Assembly: GCA_018376905.1 (NCBI GenBank)
Contig: JAHAAK010000025.1
Location: forward strand, 1 to 36,020
From: Collinsella sp.
GTDB lineage: Bacteria > Actinomycetota > Coriobacteriia > Coriobacteriales > Coriobacteriaceae
Length of the DNA stretch: 36,020 bases
Reading direction: 5' to 3'
The position numbers were made by a program, and so were the translations under genes. The notes beneath the pieces were generated by a model that was not told where the DNA came from, did no database searches, and saw only the letters and a program-made list of their open reading frames with translations. Below are positions 7,707 to 15,243 of the stretch, piece after piece (the first letter of the stretch is position 1; each line of letters starts with the position of its first letter).

Positions 7707-9596
7707 ATGAACGGAGTTTTGCTCATGGTTGTGGCTGCGGCGGTGCTCGCCTGCGGCTATCTGGGCTACGGCCGCTGGCTGGCCAACAAGTGGGGCGTTG
7801 ACAAAGAGGCCCTCACGCCGGCCAAGCGCATGAAGGACGGCAAGAGCTTCTCGCCCGTCTCTGCCTTCACCGCGTTCTCGCACCAGTTCAGCTCGATCTG
7901 CGGTGCTGGCCCTGTCACGGGTACGATCGTCGCCATGGCCTTTGGCTGGCTGCCCGTCGTGCTCTGGGTCCTCGTCGGCGGTATCTTCTTTGGTGCCGTC
8001 CACGACTTTGGTGCTCTGTACGCTTCGATGAAGAACAACGGCAAGTCGCTCGCTCAGCTCATCGAGAAGTACATCGGCAAGACCGGCCGTCGCCTGTTCC
8101 TGCTGTTCTGCTGGCTGTTCTGCATCATCGTCATCGCCGCCTTCACCGACATGGTCTGCAAGACGTTCATGTTCACCCCGGCCGTTGACGCTTCTGGTGC
8201 TGCTACCGGTGCCATCGACTTCACCAAGTCCTATGCCGCCGGCTGCGCTGGTACCATCTCCATCCTGTTCACCTTCGTCGCTATCGCCTTTGGTTGGGCC
8301 CAGAAGAAGTTCAACCTCACCGGTGCTGCCGAGTTCGTCACCGGCGTGGTCCTCATGGTTCTCATGTTCGCCGTCGGTATGCAGTTCCCGGTCTACCTGG
8401 ATAAGTTCCAGTGGTTCGCCGTCGTCATGGTCTACCTGGTCTTCGCTGGCGCTATGCCCATCCAGATGCTCAAGACCCCGCGTGACTACCTCACTTCCAT
8501 CATGATGATCGTCATGATCGTCTGCGCTGTCCTCGGCATCGTCGTCCTGGGCGTCAACGGTCAGGCCACTATCACCGCTCCGGTCTTCACCGGCTTCTCC
8601 ACTGCCTCCGGCATGATGTTCCCGGTCCTGTTCGTCTCCGTCGCTTGCGGTGCTCTCTCCGGTTTCCACAGCCTCGTTTCTTCCGGCACCTCTTCTAAGC
8701 AGGTCGAGAAGGAGCAGGACGCCGTCAAGGTCGGTTACGGCGCCATGATCGTCGAGTCCTTCGTCGGCATCCTTGCCATCATCGTCGCCGGCATCATGTT
8801 CTCCGACATGAACACCGCCGGTACCGGCGCCCTCAACGCCGGTGTCGCTTCCACCCCGTTCCAGATCTTCGCCGCTGGCATCTCCCGCGGTATGCAGGCC
8901 TTCGGTGTTGACGGCACGCTCGCTACCGTCTTTATGACCATGAACGTCTCTGCTCTGGCCCTGACCTCGCTCGACGCCGTCGCCCGCATCGCCCGCACTT
9001 CGTTCTCCGAGTTCTTTGCCCAGACCAACGATGCCCTGGCCATCGAGTCCAAGGCCGGCTATATGAAGGTCCTCGGCAACCCCTGGTTCGCCACGGTCGT
9101 TACCCTGCTTCCCGGTCTTGCCCTCGCTTTTGGTGGCTATGCCAACATCTGGCCGCTCTTTGGTGCTTCCAACCAGCTGCTCGGCGGCATGACCATGATC
9201 ACCCTCGCCGTGTTCTGTAAGTGCACCGGCCGCAAGGGCTGGATGCTCTACGTGCCCGTCGTCTTCCTGCTCTGCTGCACTTTCACCTCGCTGGTCCAGA
9301 GCGCCATGGGCTGCATGGTCGCTGTCCAGGCTTACGGCTTCTTCGGCACCATCCCGGCTACCGCCACCACGGCCGCCGTCTCCGTCGCCGCCACCAAGGG
9401 CCTGCAGCTTGTCTTTGCCGTTCTGCTGATGGTCCTGGGCCTCATCGTTGCCGTTAACTGCCTCAAGGAGTTCTTCGGCAAGGAGACCGGTTCCATGCCT
9501 GACGAGGATCCCGAGTGGTCCGAGATGGGCAAGGCCGAGTATGGCCGCACTGCTGCTGCCGAGGCTCCCGTCGACGCCGAGGCCGCCAAGGCTTAG
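7707..9596 (+). CDS. cstA: CstA-family carbon starvation / pyruvate-peptide transporter
   Basis: A 629-residue polytopic membrane protein with about 14-16 hydrophobic segments. The N-terminal GYLGYGRWLANKWGVD, the SPVSAFTAFSHQFSSICGAGPVTGTIVA block and FGAVHDFGALYASMKNNGKSLAQLIE are hallmark CstA sequences. E. coli CstA and BtsT (about 700 residues) import pyruvate, and CstA was first linked to peptide use in starvation. This one is shorter, with a charged C-terminal tail (PDEDPEWSEMGKAEYG). GAGGAGG lies before the ATG. It is a single-gene unit between an attenuator-like leader and a terminator. The leader suggests control by amino-acid supply, which would favour peptide or amino-acid related uptake. 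Substrate is not decidable from sequence. Confidence 0.92.
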   Translation: MNGVLLMVVAAAVLACGYLGYGRWLANKWGVDKEALTPAKRMKDGKSFSPVSAFTAFSHQFSSICGAGPVTGTIVAMAFGWLPVVLWVLVGGIFFGAVHDFGALYASMKNNGKSLAQLIEKYIGKTGRRLFLLFCWLFCIIVIAAFTDMVCKTFMFTPAVDASGAATGAIDFTKSYAAGCAGTISILFTFVAIAFGWAQKKFNLTGAAEFVTGVVLMVLMFAVGMQFPVYLDKFQWFAVVMVYLVFAGAMPIQMLKTPRDYLTSIMMIVMIVCAVLGIVVLGVNGQATITAPVFTGFSTASGMMFPVLFVSVACGALSGFHSLVSSGTSSKQVEKEQDAVKVGYGAMIVESFVGILAIIVAGIMFSDMNTAGTGALNAGVASTPFQIFAAGISRGMQAFGVDGTLATVFMTMNVSALALTSLDAVARIARTSFSEFFAQTNDALAIESKAGYMKVLGNPWFATVVTLLPGLALAFGGYANIWPLFGASNQLLGGMTMITLAVFCKCTGRKGWMLYVPVVFLLCCTFTSLVQSAMGCMVAVQAYGFFGTIPATATTAAVSVAATKGLQLVFAVLLMVLGLIVAVNCLKEFFGKETGSMPDEDPEWSEMGKAEYGRTAAAEAPVDAEAAKA

Positions 9597-9635
9597 CCGA
9601 CCTGACGAGTTGAACGTCACATCTATATGACTCGG

Positions 9636-9675
9636 AAAGACCGGGTCCGCGACTTCGCGGGCTCGGTCTTTTTTT
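9636..9675 (+). terminator. Intrinsic terminator after cstA
   Basis: A long stem (9636-9652 with 9655-9671, two mismatches, GC-rich) is followed by TTTTTTTC. It lies 40 bases after the cstA stop. Confidence 0.85.
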
Positions 9676-9780
9676 CATGCAAAAGCGGGTGACGCTCGAG
9701 TGTTCTCGCAGATGTTTTGCATGGATAAGGGCGCGCGTTGTACCATATGGACGTATATGTGTGCATATGAAAGGGGCCCC

Positions 9781-11949
9781 GTGGCCAAGACGGTATATTC
9801 CGATAACCAAAATAATGTCGATGCCCTGGCTGAACGTCTGAGCAGCCAGACGTCGCTTTCTGCCGAGCGTGCCAAGCTGGTTGCCTACGACCTGCTTTGC
9901 CGCAAGGCGCTCAAGATTAAGTCGAGTGCGCTGGCGCAGATTTTCCGCTCCGTCGATAAGGAATGTGACACCAAGGCGATGCGCGATGAGCTTATCGCGG
10001 CCAATATTGTGACCAAGATCGAGGGTAGCGGCATTAACGGGCACCCGGCGTTCTATACCATCAATGCCGAGATCCGCGATGCCCAGGAGCAGCCTGCCGA
10101 GTCCGTCGAGGATTCCGCTGACGTGCCTGCTGTGGAAGAAGTTGCTCCGCGTGAGCATGTCGATACCGATGAGTTGCTCGATGAGAACGTCGTGCGTGCC
10201 TTTACGGCCAAGGCAGGACGCGGCGGTTTTGGCGGGGGTGGCAAGCGCGATGCGCAGCGCCGCGCCCAGCAGGAGCGCTTCCGTCGCGCCGTCGCTCAAA
10301 AGGATGGGGCCGTTACCGAGGTTGTCGAGAACGAGCCCGTCTCCGAGCCGCAGGAGTCTGTGAAAGAGCAAAAGTCCGCTGAGCCTCAGGAACCCAAGCG
10401 TCGCCGCGGTGCGCATTTTAGGGCCGAGCAGCAGGATGTTGTGCGCGAGGCCGAAGAGACTGCCGAAGTTGCGGACGATTCTGAGAAGCCGGCCAAGAAG
10501 GCCTCAGACTCGTGTCGTCCCGGTCGCGGCTTTGCAGGTCGCGCGTACCCCGTAAAGCGCCAGGAGAAGGTTAATCAGGTTCCGGAGGTGCGGGCCGAGA
10601 AGGCCGTGAAGCCTGCCGAGTCGGGAGTTCGTGAACAGAAGCCTGTTGATGAGCAGACTGCGTCCGATACGGAGACCCAGGGCCAGCAACCTGCGGTTGA
10701 ACAGACGGGGGAGGGTGCTTCGAGCAAGCCTCGCCGCCGTCGCCATCGTGGGGGCCGCAGTTCCCATGCCGAGACTGCAGCCGAGAAGACCACGCCGCAG
10801 GACGAGGATGCGAAGGTCGAGGTTTCTTCGGGGCAGCCTAAGCGCCAGCGGGCGAAGGAGAGTAAGTCCGATCGTCCGCAGAAGCAGGCGTCTATGCCGA
10901 AGCGCGAGCGCAATTCCCAAGGCGATTCTAAGCGCAAGTCTCAGAAGAAGCCGGAGTCTGCCGCAGCAGATACTGCTGCCCAGCAGCCCAAGTCGGCCGT
11001 TCACGGCGAGGTCTCGGCGTTTGCCCTTGCCCGCGTTTTAGGCAGGCAGCTGCTCAAAGTTGTCCCTACGCCCACGGCGCTCTCTAAGATCAAGGAGCAG
11101 CAGACTCAAATTGTTAAGGTCGAGGGCAAGGACGGCAAAAAGGCTCCGCAGCGCACTCAGCACAACGAGATGTCCAATCGCAAGATTGCCGAGGAAATTG
11201 CGATCATCCAGGCTTGGATTGAGCAGAATCGCGGTGCCGACACGCCGGTCGCTTCGCGTCGCCAGCGCGCCTACCAGATTTTTAACGATGAGAAGGCCTT
11301 TGACGGCAAGCACGGCGAGCGCCTGATTCGGCGTATGACCGAAAAAGGTATCAGCATGCAGGCGATTAAGGTCGCCCCCAACCGCCCCGTGCACTTTACG
11401 GGTTTCTTTACGCTGGGCGCCGACAAGCCGTTCATTATGGTCGAGAACCTAGACACCTATGACGAAATCGTCAAGCTCCTGCGCGGCCGCAAGCACGCCA
11501 AGCTTTTTGGCACCAAGGTGGGCGGCGTGATCTTTGGCGGTGGCTGCAAGGCGAGCGTTTCGCACGCACTGGATGATTATCTGGCCGAGATCGGCTATCG
11601 CTTTAACTATGTCTACTACGTGGGCGACATCGACCGAGAGGGTGCGCGCATTGTCGAGCAGACCCGTAACGCCAATGTGGTAGAGATTCGCCTGCATGCC
11701 GGTATGTATCGAGCCATGCTTGCCGAGCACAAGCGTCGCGTGAAGGCCGGCGGAGAGTGCGAACCCGCAGCTGCCAACCAGGGTGTGCCGCAGAACCTGG
11801 CGGCGACGATCAAGGATCTGCCCATGGTCACGCGCGTGCAGTTCCGCAACGTGCTGCGCGAGGGCGGACGCATTCCACAGGAGATTCTGATGACCGCCGA
11901 CTATCGGGATGGCGACTCGGGAAGCTTCGACCGCATGCTGAACAATTAG
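9781..11949 (+). CDS. Solo JetD-like (DUF2220) Toprim-domain protein with long charged linker
   Basis: 722 residues in three parts. Residues 1-95 are helical and may bind DNA (ALAERLSSQTSLSAERAKLV...). About 100-425 is a low-complexity linker with Glu/Ala/Pro stretches and basic patches (KPRRRRHRGGR, PKRRRGAHFR), probably disordered. The C-terminal ~290 residues resemble the DUF2220 domain of Wadjet JetD: RQRAYQIFNDEKAFD, then FIMVENLDTYDEIV (Glu about 555) and YYVGDIDREGARIV (Asp 616 and 618), the Toprim metal-binding set. JetD cleaves plasmid DNA with the JetABC SMC complex, but no jetA, jetB or jetC is near. GTG at 9781 was chosen because AAAGGGG precedes it. Nuclease function is inference; a topoisomerase- or RNA-related role is possible. 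Confidence 0.7.
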   Translation: MAKTVYSDNQNNVDALAERLSSQTSLSAERAKLVAYDLLCRKALKIKSSALAQIFRSVDKECDTKAMRDELIAANIVTKIEGSGINGHPAFYTINAEIRDAQEQPAESVEDSADVPAVEEVAPREHVDTDELLDENVVRAFTAKAGRGGFGGGGKRDAQRRAQQERFRRAVAQKDGAVTEVVENEPVSEPQESVKEQKSAEPQEPKRRRGAHFRAEQQDVVREAEETAEVADDSEKPAKKASDSCRPGRGFAGRAYPVKRQEKVNQVPEVRAEKAVKPAESGVREQKPVDEQTASDTETQGQQPAVEQTGEGASSKPRRRRHRGGRSSHAETAAEKTTPQDEDAKVEVSSGQPKRQRAKESKSDRPQKQASMPKRERNSQGDSKRKSQKKPESAAADTAAQQPKSAVHGEVSAFALARVLGRQLLKVVPTPTALSKIKEQQTQIVKVEGKDGKKAPQRTQHNEMSNRKIAEEIAIIQAWIEQNRGADTPVASRRQRAYQIFNDEKAFDGKHGERLIRRMTEKGISMQAIKVAPNRPVHFTGFFTLGADKPFIMVENLDTYDEIVKLLRGRKHAKLFGTKVGGVIFGGGCKASVSHALDDYLAEIGYRFNYVYYVGDIDREGARIVEQTRNANVVEIRLHAGMYRAMLAEHKRRVKAGGECEPAAANQGVPQNLAATIKDLPMVTRVQFRNVLREGGRIPQEILMTADYRDGDSGSFDRMLNN

Positions 11950-11951
11950 TT

Positions 11952-11973
11952 CCGCCGTTCTACCGAACGGCGG
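11952..11973 (+). terminator. Stem-loop after the JetD-like gene
   Basis: CCGCCGTTC, loop TACC, GAACGGCGG starts two bases after the stop codon. The following TCCTCTC is only weakly T-rich, so it may be a terminator or an mRNA 3'-end stabiliser. Confidence 0.5.
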
Positions 11974-11986
11974 TCCTCTCGACGCT

Positions 11987-12092
11987 GCGAGGGGCCCTGG
12001 CACGGCAATCTGACGTTCAACTTCGGCGGCGCGACCAGAAGGTCAGCGCCGCCTTGTTTCACGTCACCTTGCCATGCCAGGGCCCCTCTCGC
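11987..12092. repeat. Large interrupted palindrome
   Basis: The outer arms GGGGCCCTGGCACGGCAA (near 11991-12008) and their near-complement at 12069-12092 differ by a 2-base insertion and one substitution. Inner arms TGACG/CGTCA and GGCGGCGC/GCGCCGCC, with a central GACC-AGAA-GGTC, continue the fold almost to the middle. The whole could form one cruciform or long RNA hairpin. It is followed 39 bases later by the repeat shared with 7275-7297. No coding function is seen in 11950-12413. Confidence 0.7.
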
Positions 12093-12130
12093 TGTCACGT
12101 CCAAAACATCGGGGCTAGTGGCCTCCTGTT

Positions 12131-12153
12131 CGTGCGGAACTCGCGATAAACCT
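12131..12153. repeat. 23-bp repeat, second copy (first at 7275-7297)
   Basis: The 23 bases beginning CGTGCGGAACTCGCGATAAA are identical at 7275-7297 and 12131-12153, each in the same orientation and each at or just past a large intergenic palindrome. This suggests a shared small repeat element rather than chance. Confidence 0.7.
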
Positions 12154-12287
12154 AAGCCGGTGCCCCCGCTCTCCCGGGGCCTGTGGCTACTTGGTTGTCG
12201 CAAGCGGCTCGCTTTTCGGAACTGGGCTGATGATTTCTAGATGTAAGGCGCTCTTGGTCCTAACGGGCCTGGGGCGCCTATCTTTTG

Positions 12288-12324
12288 GAGGTAGATTTTT
12301 GGGACATGCCTGAAAATCTACCTC
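12288..12324. repeat. Perfect 12-bp-arm hairpin upstream of the ATPase gene
   Basis: GAGGTAGATTTT (12288-12299) pairs perfectly with AAAATCTACCTC (12313-12324) around a 13-base loop. There is no T-run beyond it on the + strand. It directly precedes two tandem palindromes. Role unknown. Confidence 0.6.
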
Positions 12325-12325
12325 A

Positions 12326-12383
12326 AACTTCTAGTGTAGGACGAGAAGTTGTAGCTGAAACTTCTCTTGTAGGACGAGAAGTT
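12326..12383. promoter_or_regulatory. Two tandem 25-bp palindromes, probable operator of the ATPase gene
   Basis: Units at 12326-12350 and 12359-12383 each have arms AACTTCT / AGAAGTT around a conserved TGTAGGACG centre and repeat every 33 bases. The second abuts TATACT (about 12385-12390), a likely -10 box, 25 bases before the start codon. The placement suits a repressor or self-binding site. Confidence 0.55.
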
Positions 12384-12413
12384 ATATACTCAAGATGTTG
12401 AAAGGAGAGCATT

Positions 12414-13784
12414 ATGGCGCCTACAGCGTTGGGTATTGCAGAGATTGTTGCCGAGGCCCGTTCCTTTGAGATTCCTCACGTCGTGCATCGAGACGATGCC
12501 ATCAGTGATCTTCCTGAGCCAAAGCCGTTCAATCTTGTCCATATCATCACGGGTATCAGGCGCTGCGGCAAAACGTTCTATGCGTTTCAATGGATTCGTC
12601 GCCTTATCGATCGCGGTGTCGATGCCGAGCGTATCTTCTATTTCAATTTTGCTGATGACCGTCTTCGACCGGCGCCGGACACGCTCATGAGCGACATTTT
12701 GGAAGAGTATTGGCGGCAGGTTCCCTCAGCGCGAACGAAAGGCTGTTATCTCTTTCTGGATGAGGTGCAGGAGACCGATGGCTGGCAGGGCGTTTGTCAG
12801 CGTTTGGCGGAGCACGAGAGCGTAACGCTTGTTATCACCGGATCGTCCTCAAAACTATCTGCCGATGAAATAGCGACGCAGTTTCGCGGTCGCTCGCAAG
12901 AGCACGCTATGCATCCGCTTTCATTCCGCGAGTATTGTGCGTTTCATCACATTGAAACGCCGGATATGTCTACTAGTGCTGGGGCTCCAGCTGTTTCTCC
13001 GCAGCGGCGAACTGATCTGGAATCGGCATATGACCGTTATCTCATAGAGGGTGGCTTTCCTGGGGTTCAGGAGCTTGATGCCGGTTCGCGTATTCAGATG
13101 CTTCAAGCCTATTTGCGAGATGTTGTTGCACGAGACATTCTCGAGCGGAGCGGGCGCACGGATATCGCTCTTGCCAACCAAGTAGGGCTCTTCTGCCTTC
13201 GAAACACGGGTTGCGACCTTTCGGTTAACAGTTTGTTGGAAGCCTTAAAGTCTGTCGGATATCGAGCGTCATGGGAAAAAATAAACGAACTCGTTCGTTT
13301 ATTCCAGCAGGCTCATCTCATTGGATTACTTCCGGAGTATTCAACTTCTTTGGCTCCTAAGACAACGACAACAGACAAGGTCTATGCCGTCGACCAGGGG
13401 ATGGCATATGCAACATCGCGTGCTAATCAGCAGGATATAGGAAAGCGTTTGGAGACTGCGATTTATGCTGAACTCATGCGCCGTACGGCAAACGGCCGGT
13501 TGGAAACGGTGACTTCATTTACGGCTCCAACGCAAGCACGAGAAAAAGTTGATTTCTTGGTCGGCGACGCTTTGGCATCGGAACCATACGCGCTTTACCA
13601 GGTGACAGTCGATATGACGGCAGAGAAAACGCGCAGGCGTGAAGTTGGTTCCCTTGAGGTTGCTATGGTAAAAACCGGTATCAAGGATGCCAATATCATC
13701 ACGCTGCGCGAGGCGACCCAGATCAAAACGGAGCATGGCGTCATCGAGGTTATTCCCGCATGGAAATGGTCGCTTGGTCTGTAA
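12414..13784 (+). CDS. AAA-14 / DUF4143 family ATPase
   Basis: 456 residues. The N-terminal AAA core has a P-loop in ITGIRRCGKTFYA, a Walker B in CYLFLDEVQETDGW, and the family's VITGSSSKLSADEIATQFRGR sensor block followed by HPLSFREYCAFH. The C-terminal DUF4143 part includes LESAYDRYLIEGGFPGVQEL, YLRDVVARDILERSGR, and a nuclease-like EKVDFLV near the end. AGGAGA lies 6 bases before the ATG. Members are widespread in gut bacteria, often as many paralogues, and their cellular role is not established; some are suspected to act with defence or mobile DNA. It stands alone with its own operator-like palindromes and has a more AT-rich upstream region than its neighbours. Confidence 0.85.
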   Translation: MAPTALGIAEIVAEARSFEIPHVVHRDDAISDLPEPKPFNLVHIITGIRRCGKTFYAFQWIRRLIDRGVDAERIFYFNFADDRLRPAPDTLMSDILEEYWRQVPSARTKGCYLFLDEVQETDGWQGVCQRLAEHESVTLVITGSSSKLSADEIATQFRGRSQEHAMHPLSFREYCAFHHIETPDMSTSAGAPAVSPQRRTDLESAYDRYLIEGGFPGVQELDAGSRIQMLQAYLRDVVARDILERSGRTDIALANQVGLFCLRNTGCDLSVNSLLEALKSVGYRASWEKINELVRLFQQAHLIGLLPEYSTSLAPKTTTTDKVYAVDQGMAYATSRANQQDIGKRLETAIYAELMRRTANGRLETVTSFTAPTQAREKVDFLVGDALASEPYALYQVTVDMTAEKTRRREVGSLEVAMVKTGIKDANIITLREATQIKTEHGVIEVIPAWKWSLGL

Positions 13785-14045
13785 TGCTACGCCGGCCCGC
13801 CGGGGCCGCACGGCACCATGTTGATGACCGGCGCTTTAGGAACGTCCCTAAGTGCCGGTTTGGCTGGTAAGTCGAGATGTGGGGAGCCCGTTGCTGGTAT
13901 GGGACGGAGGGATTCCGCGTCCGCCTGGTCGGCGGCCGCGCTCCGCTGCGTCGCTTCGCTCCTTGCGTGCTGCGCTGGAAAACGCTTCGCGTTTCCTCAG
14001 CTTCGCACCCTTGCGGGTTCGAATCCCTCTGCTTGCCCACAAGAA
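13785..14045. other. Non-coding stretch with tRNA-arm-like fragments
   Basis: No believable gene lies here; open frames in it are by-products of tRNA-like sequence. TGGGACGGAGGGATTC at 13900-13915 repeats the acceptor/T-arm end of the tRNA-Gln gene at 14091-14106. GGGTTCGAATCCCTC near 14016-14030 on the + strand looks like a T-arm with a following TGCTTGC acceptor-like strand, but no matching 5' half was found. Between them is GC-rich, hairpin-rich sequence (for example GGAAAACGC/GCGTTTCC). It could be remnants of a broken tRNA gene. Evidence is weak. Confidence 0.35.
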
Positions 14046-14077
14046 AGCGCCCTGGGCCGTTATGGGCTCAGGGCGCT
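14046..14077 (-). terminator. Terminator of tRNA-Gln
   Basis: Reading the - strand, AGCGCCCTG pairs with CAGGGCGCT and is followed by TTCTT. It begins 10 bases after the tRNA 3' end. The same stem has CAATTTT on the + side. Confidence 0.6.
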
Positions 14078-14086
14078 CAATTTTAA

Positions 14087-14161
14087 TGGCTGGGACGGAG
14101 GGATTCGAACCCCCAACAGCCGGCACCAAAAACCGGAGTTCTACCGTTGAACTACGTCCCA
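14087..14161 (-). tRNA. tRNA-Gln (anticodon UUG)
   Basis: Read on the - strand: acceptor TGGGACG pairs with CGTCCCA; D-stem GTTC/GAAC; anticodon loop TTTTGGT gives TTG; T-loop TTCGAAT in a 5-bp stem; a discriminator G and an encoded CCA end the gene. All arms fold by eye, and the length is 75 including CCA. It decodes CAA and probably CAG. Confidence 0.93.
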
Positions 14162-14199
14162 ATGTGTGGTGTTGCCCAAAAGCAACTCGTTTAGTTTAC

Positions 14200-15105
14200 C
14201 TAATCTGCGAGGGCATCGCAAACGCCATCGAGCAGGCGTACGGCGAGTGTCTGCGCGTCGCTGGCCGTGAAGGTGCCGTTGTAGCGCGTCATGCCCGTGA
14301 GCTCAATGCGAATGCGTGCCGGCTTCTGCTGCGCGGCGACATTGGCAGTGCGGATGCGCTGGGCCAGGTTATGGCACTCGGCGAGGGCGATCGTGGCGCG
14401 CGGCGCTGCATCTGCGGGCAGCTCATCGCTTGCAATTTCGAGTACCAGGTCCACGTCGGTCGGAACCTCGGAATCGCAAAGCATCATGCCGCTACTATCG
14501 GTCGTCGCCGTGGCGATGTTCCACATGCGCGATGCAACGCTGCGCGCGATGGGGTCCTCACCGATGACGGCAATCTGGAAGCGCTCGAGCACGTTGGCGG
14601 CGCGAGCAAAACCGATGCGGGACTCGGCTTCGGTGACCGAGGGCTTGCCCTCCCACACATGGTGCAGGCGGTTGATGTAGGCGTAGGTGTCCTGGAAGGC
14701 CATGCCGTCGGCAAACAGGCCGACATTTTCCTGGAACTGCTGCAGGGCGGCCTCGGTATGCGGACCAAAGTAGCCGTCGTCTTCGCCACAGGCAAAGCCC
14801 AAAACGTTGAGAGCGCGCTGCAGGGCCTGCACATCGGCGCCATGGAAATTGGGCATGCGCAGATAGAGAGTGCGGTCGCCCAGCTTATACGAAGCGTCTA
14901 CAAGGGCGCTCCAGCAGGGGATATCGACGGCATGACCGGCAGCAAGGCCGCTGTCGAGCCTGAAGGTGCTGACGGCCTGCTCAGTGGTGGCTCCAAAGTA
15001 CTTGTCGGTGACTTCGGCGGCATCAATCGTGTAGCCGAGCTGCAGGAGACGAGACTGCACGTCCTCGACGGCTGCTCCTTGCATGCCCGTTGTAATAGGT
15101 TCCAT
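14200..15105 (-). CDS. Peptidoglycan-binding-domain protein with two PGB repeats
   Basis: 301 residues. Two peptidoglycan_binding_1 repeats are visible: about 8-60 (GAAVEDVQSRLLQLGY ... FGATTEQAVSTFR) and about 88-135 (GADVQALQRALNVLGF ... FGPHTEAALQQFQ). The rest (about 150-301) resembles an amidase-like fold in layout (VDLVLEIASDEL, GMTRYNGTFTASDAQTLAVRLLDGV), but the zinc ligands of amidase_3 are not obvious, so catalysis is doubtful. There is no signal peptide or membrane segment, so it may act inside the cell, as CwlM-like regulators of peptidoglycan synthesis do in other actinobacteria; that is inference. AAAGGGG lies 8 bases before the ATG. Confidence 0.7.
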   Translation of the reverse strand: MEPITTGMQGAAVEDVQSRLLQLGYTIDAAEVTDKYFGATTEQAVSTFRLDSGLAAGHAVDIPCWSALVDASYKLGDRTLYLRMPNFHGADVQALQRALNVLGFACGEDDGYFGPHTEAALQQFQENVGLFADGMAFQDTYAYINRLHHVWEGKPSVTEAESRIGFARAANVLERFQIAVIGEDPIARSVASRMWNIATATTDSSGMMLCDSEVPTDVDLVLEIASDELPADAAPRATIALAECHNLAQRIRTANVAAQQKPARIRIELTGMTRYNGTFTASDAQTLAVRLLDGVCDALAD

Positions 15106-15243
15106 GAACGAACCCCTTTCGGCGTACCATTCGTACTATTTGAGCGTCTGTCGGATAGACAACGCAAAGGGATGCATAAACATGCAACCAACAGTGTAGC
15201 AAGTTGTGCCTAAATACGCTGCTGACAGGTTTTATAACCCCCG

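Noticed and set aside
7548..9620. 690-residue open frame antisense to cstA
   Set aside because: It is a shadow of a GC-rich gene: Gly/Asp/Glu/His-rich, low-complexity translation with no domain, whereas the + frame is a clear CstA.
9781..13784. Wadjet or other complete defence system from the JetD-like gene and the DUF4143 ATPase
   Set aside because: No JetA, JetB or JetC, and the two genes are separated by long palindromic repeats and have separate promoters, so an operon is unlikely.
13852..15213. 453-residue + frame through the tRNA-Gln region
   Set aside because: Its start is made of tRNA-derived sequence (EGFEPPTAGTKN-type artefact), and the rest is antisense to the PGB-domain gene.
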